Below, piece after piece: positions 34,316 to 42,402 of a stretch of DNA of 64,000 nucleotides. Source of the DNA: Labrys monachus (GTDB lineage: Bacteria; Pseudomonadota; Alphaproteobacteria; Rhizobiales; Labraceae); contig NZ_JAUSVK010000001.1 in the NCBI RefSeq assembly GCF_030814655.1, positions 2,499,501-2,563,500 of the forward strand, written 5' to 3'. The notes under the pieces were generated by a model. That model ran no database searches and was not told where the DNA came from. It worked only from the letters and a program-made list of their open reading frames with translations. A program made the position numbers and the translations under genes. Numbering within the stretch: position 1 is the first letter of the stretch; every line of letters starts with the position of its first letter.

Positions 34316-34981
34316 CTATTTCGGATCGCCGGCCGGCAGGGCGACCACACTCTTGCGGGCACTATCGAACCGGTAGTGCTTCAGAGGATCATAACGGAAG
34401 GTCTTCGCGGCCTTGATCGCGGTCAGCCTCGCCTTCGTTCCCCTTGCCGCCAGTGCGAGGGCGGCCTTTTCGAGACCGTCATCCGCCGATACGCGGGCGA
34501 GGAAATCCTTGTCGCCATATGTCTCGTGGATGTGCACCGCCTCGCCCGTTGCAGTGTCGATGGCGAACACGGTCTGGCGAGGTCCTGCCATATCGCTCCA
34601 GATGCGTGCCGATTTCGTTTCGGAGCCGGTTGGAGACCTGATGAAGAAGGCGAATCGGGCCATGGCGCCTTGGTTGCCCGTCAAGGCCATGGTGATGGTC
34701 GTCACATTGTCGCGCTGCAGGAAGCAGGTATCGTAATCGTTCAGCGCATCATAGCCGGAGGGGTTGTCCCAGAGGCCGCCGGCGAATTCCTCGACGCCTC
34801 GCTCGCTCGTGCATTGGACAAAGCCCGCCGTACAGAACGAGCCGCCCCTGACCCCTTCGAAATTGGTGGCCGTCAAGGCTGCATCGCAGGACAGGTCTTC
34901 GTTGAAGAATTGCCGTGTGACCGTGTAGTTGCGAATATTGCCGTTCCTGGTCAGCTTCAGCCACTGATAGCGGATATCCAT
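34316..34981 (-). CDS. Hypothetical protein, unrecognised
   Basis: 221 residues. A clear ribosome binding site (GAGGGAACCGGC before ATG) and normal codon use support a real gene. No signal peptide or membrane segment. The sequence is mixed alpha/beta with FFNEDLSCDAALTATNFEGV near the start and four Cys in the first 90 residues (including CTAGFVQC), then a Lys/Ala-rich C-terminal part. I do not recognise a family. It sits convergent to the thioesterase and about 80 bases beyond the end of dmmC on the same strand, possibly in the tail of that operon. Confidence 0.6.
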   Translation of the reverse strand: MDIRYQWLKLTRNGNIRNYTVTRQFFNEDLSCDAALTATNFEGVRGGSFCTAGFVQCTSERGVEEFAGGLWDNPSGYDALNDYDTCFLQRDNVTTITMALTGNQGAMARFAFFIRSPTGSETKSARIWSDMAGPRQTVFAIDTATGEAVHIHETYGDKDFLARVSADDGLEKAALALAARGTKARLTAIKAAKTFRYDPLKHYRFDSARKSVVALPAGDPK

Positions 34982-35060
34982 GCCGGTTCCCTCGCGGTTG
35001 TGCCCGCGAGGCTATCATGGATCCGTGAATCCAGCGTTCGGATGCCGCTGCCGGCCGGAT

Positions 35061-36101
35061 TCAATCCGGCCAGCCGCCGGGGCTGGTCGGGGCGCCGTCG
35101 TCATATTGGGAAAGCCAGGCGATGGCGGTGTCGCGGTAGCGCGACAAGCCCTTGTAGTCGACGAGTTCGGGCGGCAGGCTCTGCAGCACCCGGTGCAGGC
35201 GGCGGCCCCATTTGGGGATGGTGACCAGTTCTTCCAGCTTGATCAGGTAGCAGCGGATCGGGAAGACGATGGCGTTGGAGCGCGGCAGGCGGAAGAAGCT
35301 CTGCAGCTCGACGCGCAGATGCAGCTTGTTGCCGACATTCTCGGGCGTGATCGTCGTCCGGTCCGGCCCCCATTTGTGGTAGTTCTCCGGCGAGGTGTCG
35401 AGGCGCGGATTGATCGTCATCGTCCAGTTGAGCCGGCGCACCGGCGAGCCCTGGCGCAGATTGAGCATGAATTTCAGCGCGCGCTCGAACACGCCGAGCT
35501 CATGCGCCAGCGGCACCGGGCCGTGCCATTCGAAGAAGTTCATGCCGATATCGAAGTCGAGCGACCAGTCGGCCTGCGTGGTGACGATGCCGGCATCCAT
35601 CCACAGATTGCCGTCGCGCTGGTCGAGGATGCAGAAATCGCCTTGGCTCTGGCGGGTGATGTATTCCATCGGCCCGTAGGGCAGGGTGGCGAGATCGCCG
35701 AAGGTGAAGCGGTCGTCGATGCCGAGCGGCCGGTTGATCCAGCGCCATTGGTCGCCGTCGCGGTGAAGCTCGAAATGCTCGGGATAGGAGGTGGCCTTGG
35801 AGACCATCAGGAGTTCGAGCAGGTCCCAGCCCGCCAGCGTCATATGCGGCAGCGACTGGCAGCGCAGCGGATCCTCCTTCAGCACCAAAGCGCGGTCGGC
35901 CATTTCGGAGACATAATGCTCGTCGACGTCGATCGGATGCTCGTACACCGATCCTTCCGGGCCGGCCGTATGCGGTTCGATGTTGACCGCATACATGTAG
36001 GCGTCCTTGTCGAAGGGGAACGGAAAGCGCCGGATCGCCTTTTCGCTGTTGCGGAAGGTGAAGTCGTCGCGGAAGGTTTCCTTGCGAAATTCGATGCCCA
36101 T
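35061..36101 (-). CDS. dmmC: Dimethylamine monooxygenase heme subunit, DUF3445 family
   Basis: 346 residues, heme-dependent oxidative N-demethylase family (DUF3445). FPFPFDKDAYMYAVNIEP, LHRDGDQWRWINRPLG, and WTMTINPRLDTSPENYHKW are family blocks; ENVGNKLHLRVELQSFFRLP precedes the C-terminal LVTIPKWGRRLHRVLQSLP. With an FNR-type reductase and a small zinc-ribbon subunit it forms dimethylamine monooxygenase, giving methylamine and formaldehyde. The three genes are consecutive here in the order small subunit, reductase, heme subunit. The start has GGAGG eight bases before ATG; the longer frame is rejected. Subunit letters differ among publications. Confidence 0.82.
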   Translation of the reverse strand: MGIEFRKETFRDDFTFRNSEKAIRRFPFPFDKDAYMYAVNIEPHTAGPEGSVYEHPIDVDEHYVSEMADRALVLKEDPLRCQSLPHMTLAGWDLLELLMVSKATSYPEHFELHRDGDQWRWINRPLGIDDRFTFGDLATLPYGPMEYITRQSQGDFCILDQRDGNLWMDAGIVTTQADWSLDFDIGMNFFEWHGPVPLAHELGVFERALKFMLNLRQGSPVRRLNWTMTINPRLDTSPENYHKWGPDRTTITPENVGNKLHLRVELQSFFRLPRSNAIVFPIRCYLIKLEELVTIPKWGRRLHRVLQSLPPELVDYKGLSRYRDTAIAWLSQYDDGAPTSPGGWPD

Positions 36102-36164
36102 GGCGATGCCCTCCGGCTGTAAGAGATTGAAACGGCGGGCATTTGCCCGTATGCACCAACGCAG

Positions 36165-36262
36165 GCGGACGATCGGAGGGTCGATCACCGATCGACCTTC
36201 TTCCTCGCCGCAGCTCCGCGCTTCCAAGACGGGCGATCGGTGATCGCCCCTCCCCGTCCGCG
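36165..36262. repeat. Palindromic element, family A
   Basis: Left GCGGACGATCGGAGGG plus TCGATCACCGATCGA; right GGGCGATCGGTGATCGCCC plus CTCCCCGTCCGC; the centre holds CTCCGCGCTTCC, close to the family A core. Between dmmB and dmmC, so it interrupts the operon transcript with a strong stem. Confidence 0.7.
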
Positions 36263-36311
36263 TTTTCCACGGCAGATCAGCACCCTGTGGGCAGCCTGCC
36301 GCGGCCCGGGA

Positions 36312-37277
36312 TTACAGGTCGAGCACGAGCCGTTCGCCCTCGAAGCGCGAGACGCAGGGCATCACTTTGGTGCCCGACGCCCTTTCGGCATCCGAGAGAT
36401 AGTGGTCGTTGTGCAGCAGGGTGCCGTCGCAGGCGACGACCCGCGTCTCGCATTGGCCGCACGCCCCGCCCCGGCACAGATAGGGCGCGTCGACGCCGGC
36501 CGCCTCGATCGCCTCCAGCATGCTCTGATGCGGGCCGACGGTGACGGTCCGGCCGGACGCCGCCAGCTCGACCGTGTAGGGCGAGCCGGAGGCGGGCGCG
36601 AGGAAGCGCTCGTGATGCAGGTTCTGCTCCGGCCAACCCAGCCGGCGGGCGGTGCCGAGCACCCATTCGATCATGCCTGCCGGGCCGCACACATAAAGAT
36701 GCGTGCCGAGCGGCTGGCTGCCGAGAAGGCGCGCCAGCGGGATCGCTTCGCCGGCATCGTCGCAATAGAAATGGACGCGCCGGCCATAGGCCTCGGCGAG
36801 TTCGTCGAGATAGGCGCCGTGCTGCCTGGAGCGCATGGCGTAATGCAGCTCGAAGCCGCGATCCTCGTCCGACAGCTGCGCCATCATGGCGAGGAAGGGC
36901 GTGATGCCGATGCCGCCGGCGAAGAAGAGATGCTTCTTCGCGCGCTGGTCCACCGAGAAGAGATTGACCGGATGGCTGATCAGCAGTTCCGCGCCCTCGG
37001 CCACCGCATCGTGCAGGAAGCGCGAGCCGCCGCGCCCGGCATCGTCGCGCCGGACGCTGATCGTGTAGCTGGAGGTCTGCGAGGGCGGGCTCATCAGCGA
37101 ATAGGGATTGCGCCGCAGCGTCTCGCCGTCCTGCATCTCGACCACGACATGCGCGCCGCCGGAAAAGGTCGGCAGCGGCGAGCCGTCGACCGGCGTGAAG
37201 CGGAAGCGCTTGATCTCGCGCGTCACCTCGGCGACCTCGCAGACCCGCACCGCGATCTTGGGGGTCTTGTCGCTCAT
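36312..37277 (-). CDS. dmmB: Dimethylamine monooxygenase reductase, PDR/VanB-type
   Basis: 321 residues, phthalate-dioxygenase-reductase type: flavin domain (RNPYSLMSPPSQTSSYTISV), NAD(P) domain (HLFFAGGIGITPFLAMMAQL, HLYVCGPAGMIEWVL) and C-terminal plant-type 2Fe-2S ferredoxin (CRGGACGQCETRVV with a later Cys in MPCVSRF). Passes electrons from NAD(P)H to the heme subunit encoded downstream. ATG overlaps the dmmA stop. Cytoplasmic. Confidence 0.88.
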   Translation of the reverse strand: MSDKTPKIAVRVCEVAEVTREIKRFRFTPVDGSPLPTFSGGAHVVVEMQDGETLRRNPYSLMSPPSQTSSYTISVRRDDAGRGGSRFLHDAVAEGAELLISHPVNLFSVDQRAKKHLFFAGGIGITPFLAMMAQLSDEDRGFELHYAMRSRQHGAYLDELAEAYGRRVHFYCDDAGEAIPLARLLGSQPLGTHLYVCGPAGMIEWVLGTARRLGWPEQNLHHERFLAPASGSPYTVELAASGRTVTVGPHQSMLEAIEAAGVDAPYLCRGGACGQCETRVVACDGTLLHNDHYLSDAERASGTKVMPCVSRFEGERLVLDL

Positions 37278-37879
37278 GGGAAGGCCTCCTGGATGGGGGG
37301 GACCTCGCCGGGAACCTCGGCGTCGATGCACACGCCCTGGAAGGCGGCGATCCGGCGGGAATAATGGTCGCGCACCAGCAGCGTCAGGCCGCAATGGGCG
37401 CAGGTCACCGGCTGGACATGGACGTCCTCGGTGATGCCCTTGCAGTGGACGCATTGCACGCGGCGCGCTTCCGAGCCGCGATGCTCGGTCTGGATCGAGA
37501 GATGGTCGACGCCGGCCTCGATCGCCGCCTTCATCGCCTGGCCGATCAGGCTTTCGGTGCCCGCCAGATAGATCTGCGTGCCCATATGGGCGTTGGCGAG
37601 GGTCTGCGCGAGGCGGGGCAGCGCGGCGGCGATCGTCGGGCCCTCGTAGAACATGTCGGGGCCGAGGGCCCGCAGGCGCCCACCGTAATCCTTCGCGGCG
37701 GCTGCGCCCGCCACATAGATGATGTGCGCCTTGCCGAAGAAATCGTCGGGCGCGGTCCTGGCGAGGTCGAGGATGGCCGCCGCGCCTTCGCCGTCCGCCA
37801 CCATCAGGTGGAGGCTGGCGGTCGCATGGGGGCTGAGCGTGCCGTAGACGGGGCGGCTCTTGATGCCGGATACGAGCAT
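37274..37879 (-). CDS. dmmA: Dimethylamine monooxygenase small subunit, DmmA family
   Basis: 201 residues. An N-terminal alpha/beta domain (IKSRPVYGTLSPHATASLHL, YLAGTESLIGQAMKAAIEAG) with a C-terminal zinc ribbon formed by VQCVHCKG and VTCAHCG, the layout of the DmmA family. Probably a structural or electron-transfer component with the reductase and heme subunit. The ATG chosen lies before the conserved part but lacks a close ribosome binding site; an in-frame ATG 57 bases upstream is possible. Confidence 0.8.
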   Translation of the reverse strand: MLVSGIKSRPVYGTLSPHATASLHLMVADGEGAAAILDLARTAPDDFFGKAHIIYVAGAAAAKDYGGRLRALGPDMFYEGPTIAAALPRLAQTLANAHMGTQIYLAGTESLIGQAMKAAIEAGVDHLSIQTEHRGSEARRVQCVHCKGITEDVHVQPVTCAHCGLTLLVRDHYSRRIAAFQGVCIDAEVPGEVPPIQEAFP

Positions 37880-37993
37880 GGCAGTTCGTTTGTCTCCGCA
37901 ATGAAACGTGCATTCACCAAGCAAGGAGCGGGCCATGTGCCGGGGGTCGGCCTCCGGTCGAGACGAGGACCGAAGGCCGATCTTCCGCCGCGT

Positions 37994-39130
37994 TCAGGCC
38001 GCCGTGCGCTTCTTCTTCTCCGGATCGTCGAAGGTGATCGTATGGGCGATCGCCGCGCATTGCACGGCCTTGCCGCGCACTTCCAGCGGCGTGCCCTGCA
38101 CGGCGACGTCGACGTCCATGCGGGCGATCGCCATCGAACGCCCGGTCAGGCGCGAATACATGCCGCAGGTGACGACGCCGACCTTCCGGCCCTGCGCCCA
38201 GAGCTCGTCGCCGGCATCGAGGATCCTGTCGGTCTCGGCGAGCACGCCGAAGATCTTGAAGCGCTCCTTGCCCTTCAGGCGGAAATGCTCCTCGGCGCCG
38301 CGGAAGCCGGTCTTGCCGGGCGAGACCGTGAAGGTGAGGCCGAGTTCCCACAGCGTGTCGCCGGGACCCTCGTTCTCGAACGGATACATCTGCGAATTGT
38401 CATAGGGATAGAACAGCAGGTAGCTTTCGACCCGCAGCCAGTCGAGCGCGGTGAAGGAGGCGGGCACGATGCCCATTTCCTTGCCTTCGGCGAGGATGGT
38501 GTCCCAGATCTCGCGGGCATCCTCGGCGCGGCAGAAGATCTCGTAGCCGCGCTCGCCGGTATAGCCGGTGCGGGAGATCATCACCGGCTTGCCGAACAAG
38601 GTCGTCTGCATGTGGTGGAAATATTTGAGGCTCTCGATGCCGGGCACATGCCGGGCGAGATATTTCACCGCCAGCGGCCCCTGCAGGGAGAGGTCCTGCA
38701 GGTCGTCGTCGAACAGCACGGCGACGTTCTTGCCGACGGCGTCGCGGGCCATGTCCTCGAAGCCGGTGCCCGAGCCATAGACCGTCATCCAGCTGTTGGG
38801 GCCGGTGCGGTAGAGGATGCAGTCGTCGGTGAACTTGCCGGCATCGTTGAGGACGCAGGCATAGACCGACTTGCCGGGATAGATCTTGCGCACGTCGCGG
38901 GTGGTGAGGCGCTGCAGCACCTGATGCGAATGCGGGCCGACCAGATGCGCCTTGCGCAGGCCCGAGACGTCCATCAGCGCCGCCTTGGTGCGGATCGCCT
39001 CGTGCTCGTCGGCGAGATCGCTGGTGGAATAGGTCCAGGCCGTCTCCATGCCGTTCCAGTCTTCGAGAGTGGAACCCAGCGCCCGGTGACGGTCGGCGAG
39101 CGGCGATCGCCGCCACGACATAACGCTCAT
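37994..39130 (-). CDS. dmmD: GcvT-like aminomethyltransferase of the dimethylamine operon
   Basis: 378 residues, folate-binding aminomethyltransferase (GcvT) fold. ALMDVSGLRKAHLVGPHSHQ, LQGPLAVKYLARHVPG, MISRTGYTGERGYEIFCRAE and the C-terminal barrel (GVVTCGMYSRLTGRSMAIAR) match. In this context it likely traps formaldehyde released by N-demethylation on tetrahydrofolate. AGAGGGA stands upstream of the selected ATG. It lies between tdm and dmmA, as in dmmDABC clusters. Confidence 0.85.
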   Translation of the reverse strand: MSVMSWRRSPLADRHRALGSTLEDWNGMETAWTYSTSDLADEHEAIRTKAALMDVSGLRKAHLVGPHSHQVLQRLTTRDVRKIYPGKSVYACVLNDAGKFTDDCILYRTGPNSWMTVYGSGTGFEDMARDAVGKNVAVLFDDDLQDLSLQGPLAVKYLARHVPGIESLKYFHHMQTTLFGKPVMISRTGYTGERGYEIFCRAEDAREIWDTILAEGKEMGIVPASFTALDWLRVESYLLFYPYDNSQMYPFENEGPGDTLWELGLTFTVSPGKTGFRGAEEHFRLKGKERFKIFGVLAETDRILDAGDELWAQGRKVGVVTCGMYSRLTGRSMAIARMDVDVAVQGTPLEVRGKAVQCAAIAHTITFDDPEKKKRTAA

Positions 39131-39308
39131 CGATATTTCCCTCTGCAGTGTGCCGGTCTTCGCACCGGCATTCTCTGGTTGGTTATCCCGTGCGCGATGC
39201 AGCATGCAAGGCTGCGCCGCAGACACGGGACCGTGAAACAACGCCTCCCGCCATCCCGGAGCGGCGCAGCGCCGCCTGGCGATGCAGCGTCTCCGGGAGA
39301 GGTCCCCC

Positions 39309-41570
39309 TCACATCCTCACCCTGGTCTTGTCGGGATCGTAATGGGCGAAGCGCACCACCTTGGCCTTGAGCCGCTTCTGGTGGCCGTCGAGCTTGCCGA
39401 TCTCGATCTCCGTGCCGATGGCGCTCGAGGCGATGTCGACGCGGGCGAGGGCGATGGTCTTGTCGAGGATGGGCGAGCGCATGCCCGAGGTGACCACGCC
39501 GATGCGCGCCCGGCCGGCAAAGACGGGGTCGCCGTGATGGGCGCTCTCCCGCCCCTCGATCTCCAGGCCGACCAGCCGGCGCTGCGGCTCCGCCTTGCGT
39601 CGGAGGAGGGCCTCGCGGCCGACGAAATCGCCCTTCTTGGAAACCAGCGGCACGGTGAAGCCGATGCCGGCCTCGAACGGGTCCGTCTCGTCGGAGAATT
39701 CGTAATGGGCGAAGATCAGGCCGGCTTCGATGCGCAGCATGTCGAGCGCCTCGAGCCCCATCGGCACCACGCCGAGCGGCTTGCCCGCGTCGAACACCGC
39801 GTCCCACAGCGCCACGCCGTCGCGCGGATGGCACCAGATCTCATAGCCGAGTTCGCCGGTATAGCCGGTGCGCGACACCACCACCGCCGGCCCCTGCGCA
39901 TGGCCGAGGCGGCCGATGGCCGAGCGGAACACCCCGAGCTCGGCGACGGAGGGCTGCGTCGGCGGCGTCACCACGATCCGGCCGAGCAGTTCCCGGCTGC
40001 GCGGCCCCTGCACCGCGATGTTGTGGAGCTGGTCGGTCGAGGAACGCACCCAGGCCTTGAAGCCCTTCTGCGCGGCGAGGGCGCGCAGATGCACGCCGAC
40101 ATAGGGATCGCCGCAGACGAGACGGAACTGCTGCGGCCCGAGCCGGAACACGGTGCCGTCGTCGAGCATGCCGCCATGCGGATAGCAGATCGCGGTGTAG
40201 ACGACCTGCCCGACGGCGAGCTTGGTGATGTCGCGCGTCACCGCATGGTCGAGCAACGCCTCGGCATCGGGGCCGAGCACCTCGAATTTGCGCAGGGCGG
40301 AGAGGTCGATTACCGCGACCTTCTCGCGGCAGGCCCAATATTCGGCGACCGCACCGTCGGCCAGGAAGGAATTGGCGAGCCAATAGCCGCGATATTCGAC
40401 CATGCGGCGCGACAGGGGGGCGATCCTGGAATGAAAGGCCGTCTCCTTGGTGAAGACCGGCGGCGAATCGGGTGTCATGCGGGTCGCGATCGCTTTGGGG
40501 AATTCATGTTCCGCGCCGTAGACGCGGACCTGGATGTCGGTCGGGTTCCAGCCATTGGCGGGGTCGATATCGTCGGCGCAGGACGAGGCGGCGCAGGTCA
40601 GGTCGGTCAGCGCGCGCAGCAGCACATAGTCGCCCGGGCGCGACCACGGCTCGTCCGCGCCGATGGTGCCGTCATGGTTGACCTGCGTGTTGAAGAAGAA
40701 ATTGATCGCCGGCCAGCCGGGCCGCGCGGCGATGCCGAGCGGGGCCAGCACCTTGTTGAAGTTCTCCGAGCAGGAATCATGGCCCGGATAGCCCATGTCG
40801 TCGTAATATTTCATGGTGCAGGCGAGGCCGAACGTGTCGTGCCGCCCGCAGGTATCCTGGATCACCTCGACGGTGGCGCGCATGCGCTGGTCGTAGAATT
40901 TCGAGAACAGGCCGGGCCCGGGATAGGCGCGGCCCATGATCGTGCGCGTCGCAGTGGCGTCGAGCCCGCATTCGATGCCTTCGGCCAGCAAAGCGGTGTC
41001 GAAGGCCAGGAAGTCCGAGCACTGGCGCCCGTCGATGTCCATGATCTCGATATATTGCCCGGCCTTGACCTCGAAGCGCTCGGCCGTCGCCGCCTTGATG
41101 CGCAGGTCGAGCAGGGGCTCGGCGAGCGGGGGCGCCGGCTGGCTGCCGACGGCGGGCCTCGCCTCGGAGCGCGCGATCTCCGCGCCGAAATCGGTGGCGG
41201 GGGTGACCGCGTCGGCGGTCGAGGGGGCTGAGGGCACCACCAGGACGAGGGTCATGTCGGCGGCGGCCGACAGGCTCAGCGCCTCGCCGGCGCCGGCCTC
41301 ACGTCCCGAGACGAGGATGCCGCGTGCCGCGGCGAGGTCGCGGCCGGCGAGGCGATGGCGCGTCGGACCCGCATTCTCGTTGGCGGCGATGAGATCCGCC
41401 AAGGCGCCCGGCGGTGCGGCGGGGTGGGAGGAGGGCAGGGTGTCGGCGGGCGAGAAGGCGTAGAGCAGGGCGTCCTGGCCGCCTTCGAGGTCATAGAGGG
41501 TGAGCCGGTCGCCTTCCCCGAGCGCGAAGACCTGGCTCGAACCGCCGCGGATGCGCAGGCTCTCATGCAT
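39309..41570 (-). CDS. tdm: Trimethylamine N-oxide demethylase (DUF1989 plus GcvT)
   Basis: 753 residues. Converts TMAO to dimethylamine and formaldehyde. The DUF1989 domain (about residues 150-350) has the conserved cysteines in DIDGRQCSDFLAFD, GHDSCSENFNKVL and DLTCAASSCADDIDPANGWN, the Zn/Fe site of the family. Residues about 380-750 are a GcvT fold (ALRKFEVLGPDAEALLDHAV, VSRTGYTGELGYEIWCHP) that captures formaldehyde on tetrahydrofolate. The first 140 residues resemble a second, degenerate DUF1989 copy. The product is the substrate of the monooxygenase encoded downstream, which supports the call. Confidence 0.87.
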   Translation of the reverse strand: MHESLRIRGGSSQVFALGEGDRLTLYDLEGGQDALLYAFSPADTLPSSHPAAPPGALADLIAANENAGPTRHRLAGRDLAAARGILVSGREAGAGEALSLSAAADMTLVLVVPSAPSTADAVTPATDFGAEIARSEARPAVGSQPAPPLAEPLLDLRIKAATAERFEVKAGQYIEIMDIDGRQCSDFLAFDTALLAEGIECGLDATATRTIMGRAYPGPGLFSKFYDQRMRATVEVIQDTCGRHDTFGLACTMKYYDDMGYPGHDSCSENFNKVLAPLGIAARPGWPAINFFFNTQVNHDGTIGADEPWSRPGDYVLLRALTDLTCAASSCADDIDPANGWNPTDIQVRVYGAEHEFPKAIATRMTPDSPPVFTKETAFHSRIAPLSRRMVEYRGYWLANSFLADGAVAEYWACREKVAVIDLSALRKFEVLGPDAEALLDHAVTRDITKLAVGQVVYTAICYPHGGMLDDGTVFRLGPQQFRLVCGDPYVGVHLRALAAQKGFKAWVRSSTDQLHNIAVQGPRSRELLGRIVVTPPTQPSVAELGVFRSAIGRLGHAQGPAVVVSRTGYTGELGYEIWCHPRDGVALWDAVFDAGKPLGVVPMGLEALDMLRIEAGLIFAHYEFSDETDPFEAGIGFTVPLVSKKGDFVGREALLRRKAEPQRRLVGLEIEGRESAHHGDPVFAGRARIGVVTSGMRSPILDKTIALARVDIASSAIGTEIEIGKLDGHQKRLKAKVVRFAHYDPDKTRVRM

Positions 41571-41626
41571 GGCCGGGCCTCGCCGGGGAGGTCTTGAGAA
41601 CAGGTTTTTGGGCCAGGGGGGCGCGG

Positions 41627-41765
41627 CCCCTCACCTCTATCCTCTCCCCGCAGGCGGGGCGAGGGGACTTCGACGTCGAGGCCTGCTCCGTGCGTTCGTC
41701 ATCTCGCACAAGCGCCGGACGCCCCCTCGCCCCGTTCTTACGGGGAGGGGGTAAGGGTGAGGGGC
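41627..41765. repeat. Palindromic element, family B
   Basis: CCCCTCACCTCTATCC then CCTCTCCCCGCAGGCGGGGCGAGGGG; the far side has CCCCCTCGCCCCGTTCTTACGGGGAGGGGG then TAAGGGTGAGGGG. Lies between the flavin reductase and tdm. Confidence 0.7.
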
Positions 41766-41807
41766 AACGCCCCCCCTTCCAACCGGATATCGCAAGCCCG
41801 CCCGCCA

Positions 41808-42350
41808 TCACGTGATCTCCTCGCCGAGCGCTCGGTACCGGCCGCCGAAGAACAGCAGCGGCTCGCCCTCGACATTGTGCTCCATCGCCACCACGCGGCC
41901 GACGATGATGCGGTGGTCGCCGCCTTCGTACTGGGCGTAATGCAGGCAGTCGAAGGCGGCCATGGTGTCGGGCAGGATCGGCGCGCCGAAGCGGCCGGCG
42001 GTGTAGGCGACGCCGGCCCATTTGTCCTCGCCCTGCCGCGCGAAGCGGCTCGACAAGGCGCGCTGGTCACGGCGCAGCACATTGACGACGAAGCCCGGCG
42101 CCTCGAGGAAGGCCTTGAGGCTGCGCGCGGTGTTGGCCACCGAGAACAGCACCAAAGGCGGGTCGAGCGACACCGAGCTGAAGGAATTGGCGGTGATGCC
42201 GATGAGCCCCGCCTCGCGGTGGCTGGCGGTGACGATGGTGACCCCGGTCGCGAACAGGCCGAGAGCGCCACGGAATCGCTGGGGATCGAGAATCTCGTGG
42301 TGAGAGTCCGTCCCCGCTGCGATCGGCTTGGTTGCAGAGCCCTGGGCCAT
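41808..42350 (-). CDS. Flavin reductase family protein
   Basis: 180 residues, FMN-binding split barrel (HpaC/DszD-like). ALGLFATGVTIVTASHREAG, GITANSFSSVSLDPPLVLFSV and the final GDHRIIVGRVVAMEH are the family blocks. Such proteins reduce free FMN/FAD with NAD(P)H for a partner monooxygenase; the neighbour immediately upstream in the operon is an ACAD-fold flavoprotein, the likely partner. ATG after GAGGAAAG is chosen; an ATG four codons upstream is possible. Confidence 0.87.
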   Translation of the reverse strand: MAQGSATKPIAAGTDSHHEILDPQRFRGALGLFATGVTIVTASHREAGLIGITANSFSSVSLDPPLVLFSVANTARSLKAFLEAPGFVVNVLRRDQRALSSRFARQGEDKWAGVAYTAGRFGAPILPDTMAAFDCLHYAQYEGGDHRIIVGRVVAMEHNVEGEPLLFFGGRYRALGEEIT

Positions 42351-42402
42351 CTTTCCTCGCATGCTCGTCGAAGGCGGGGCGCCGGAGCGCCCCGGTCCGA
42401 TC

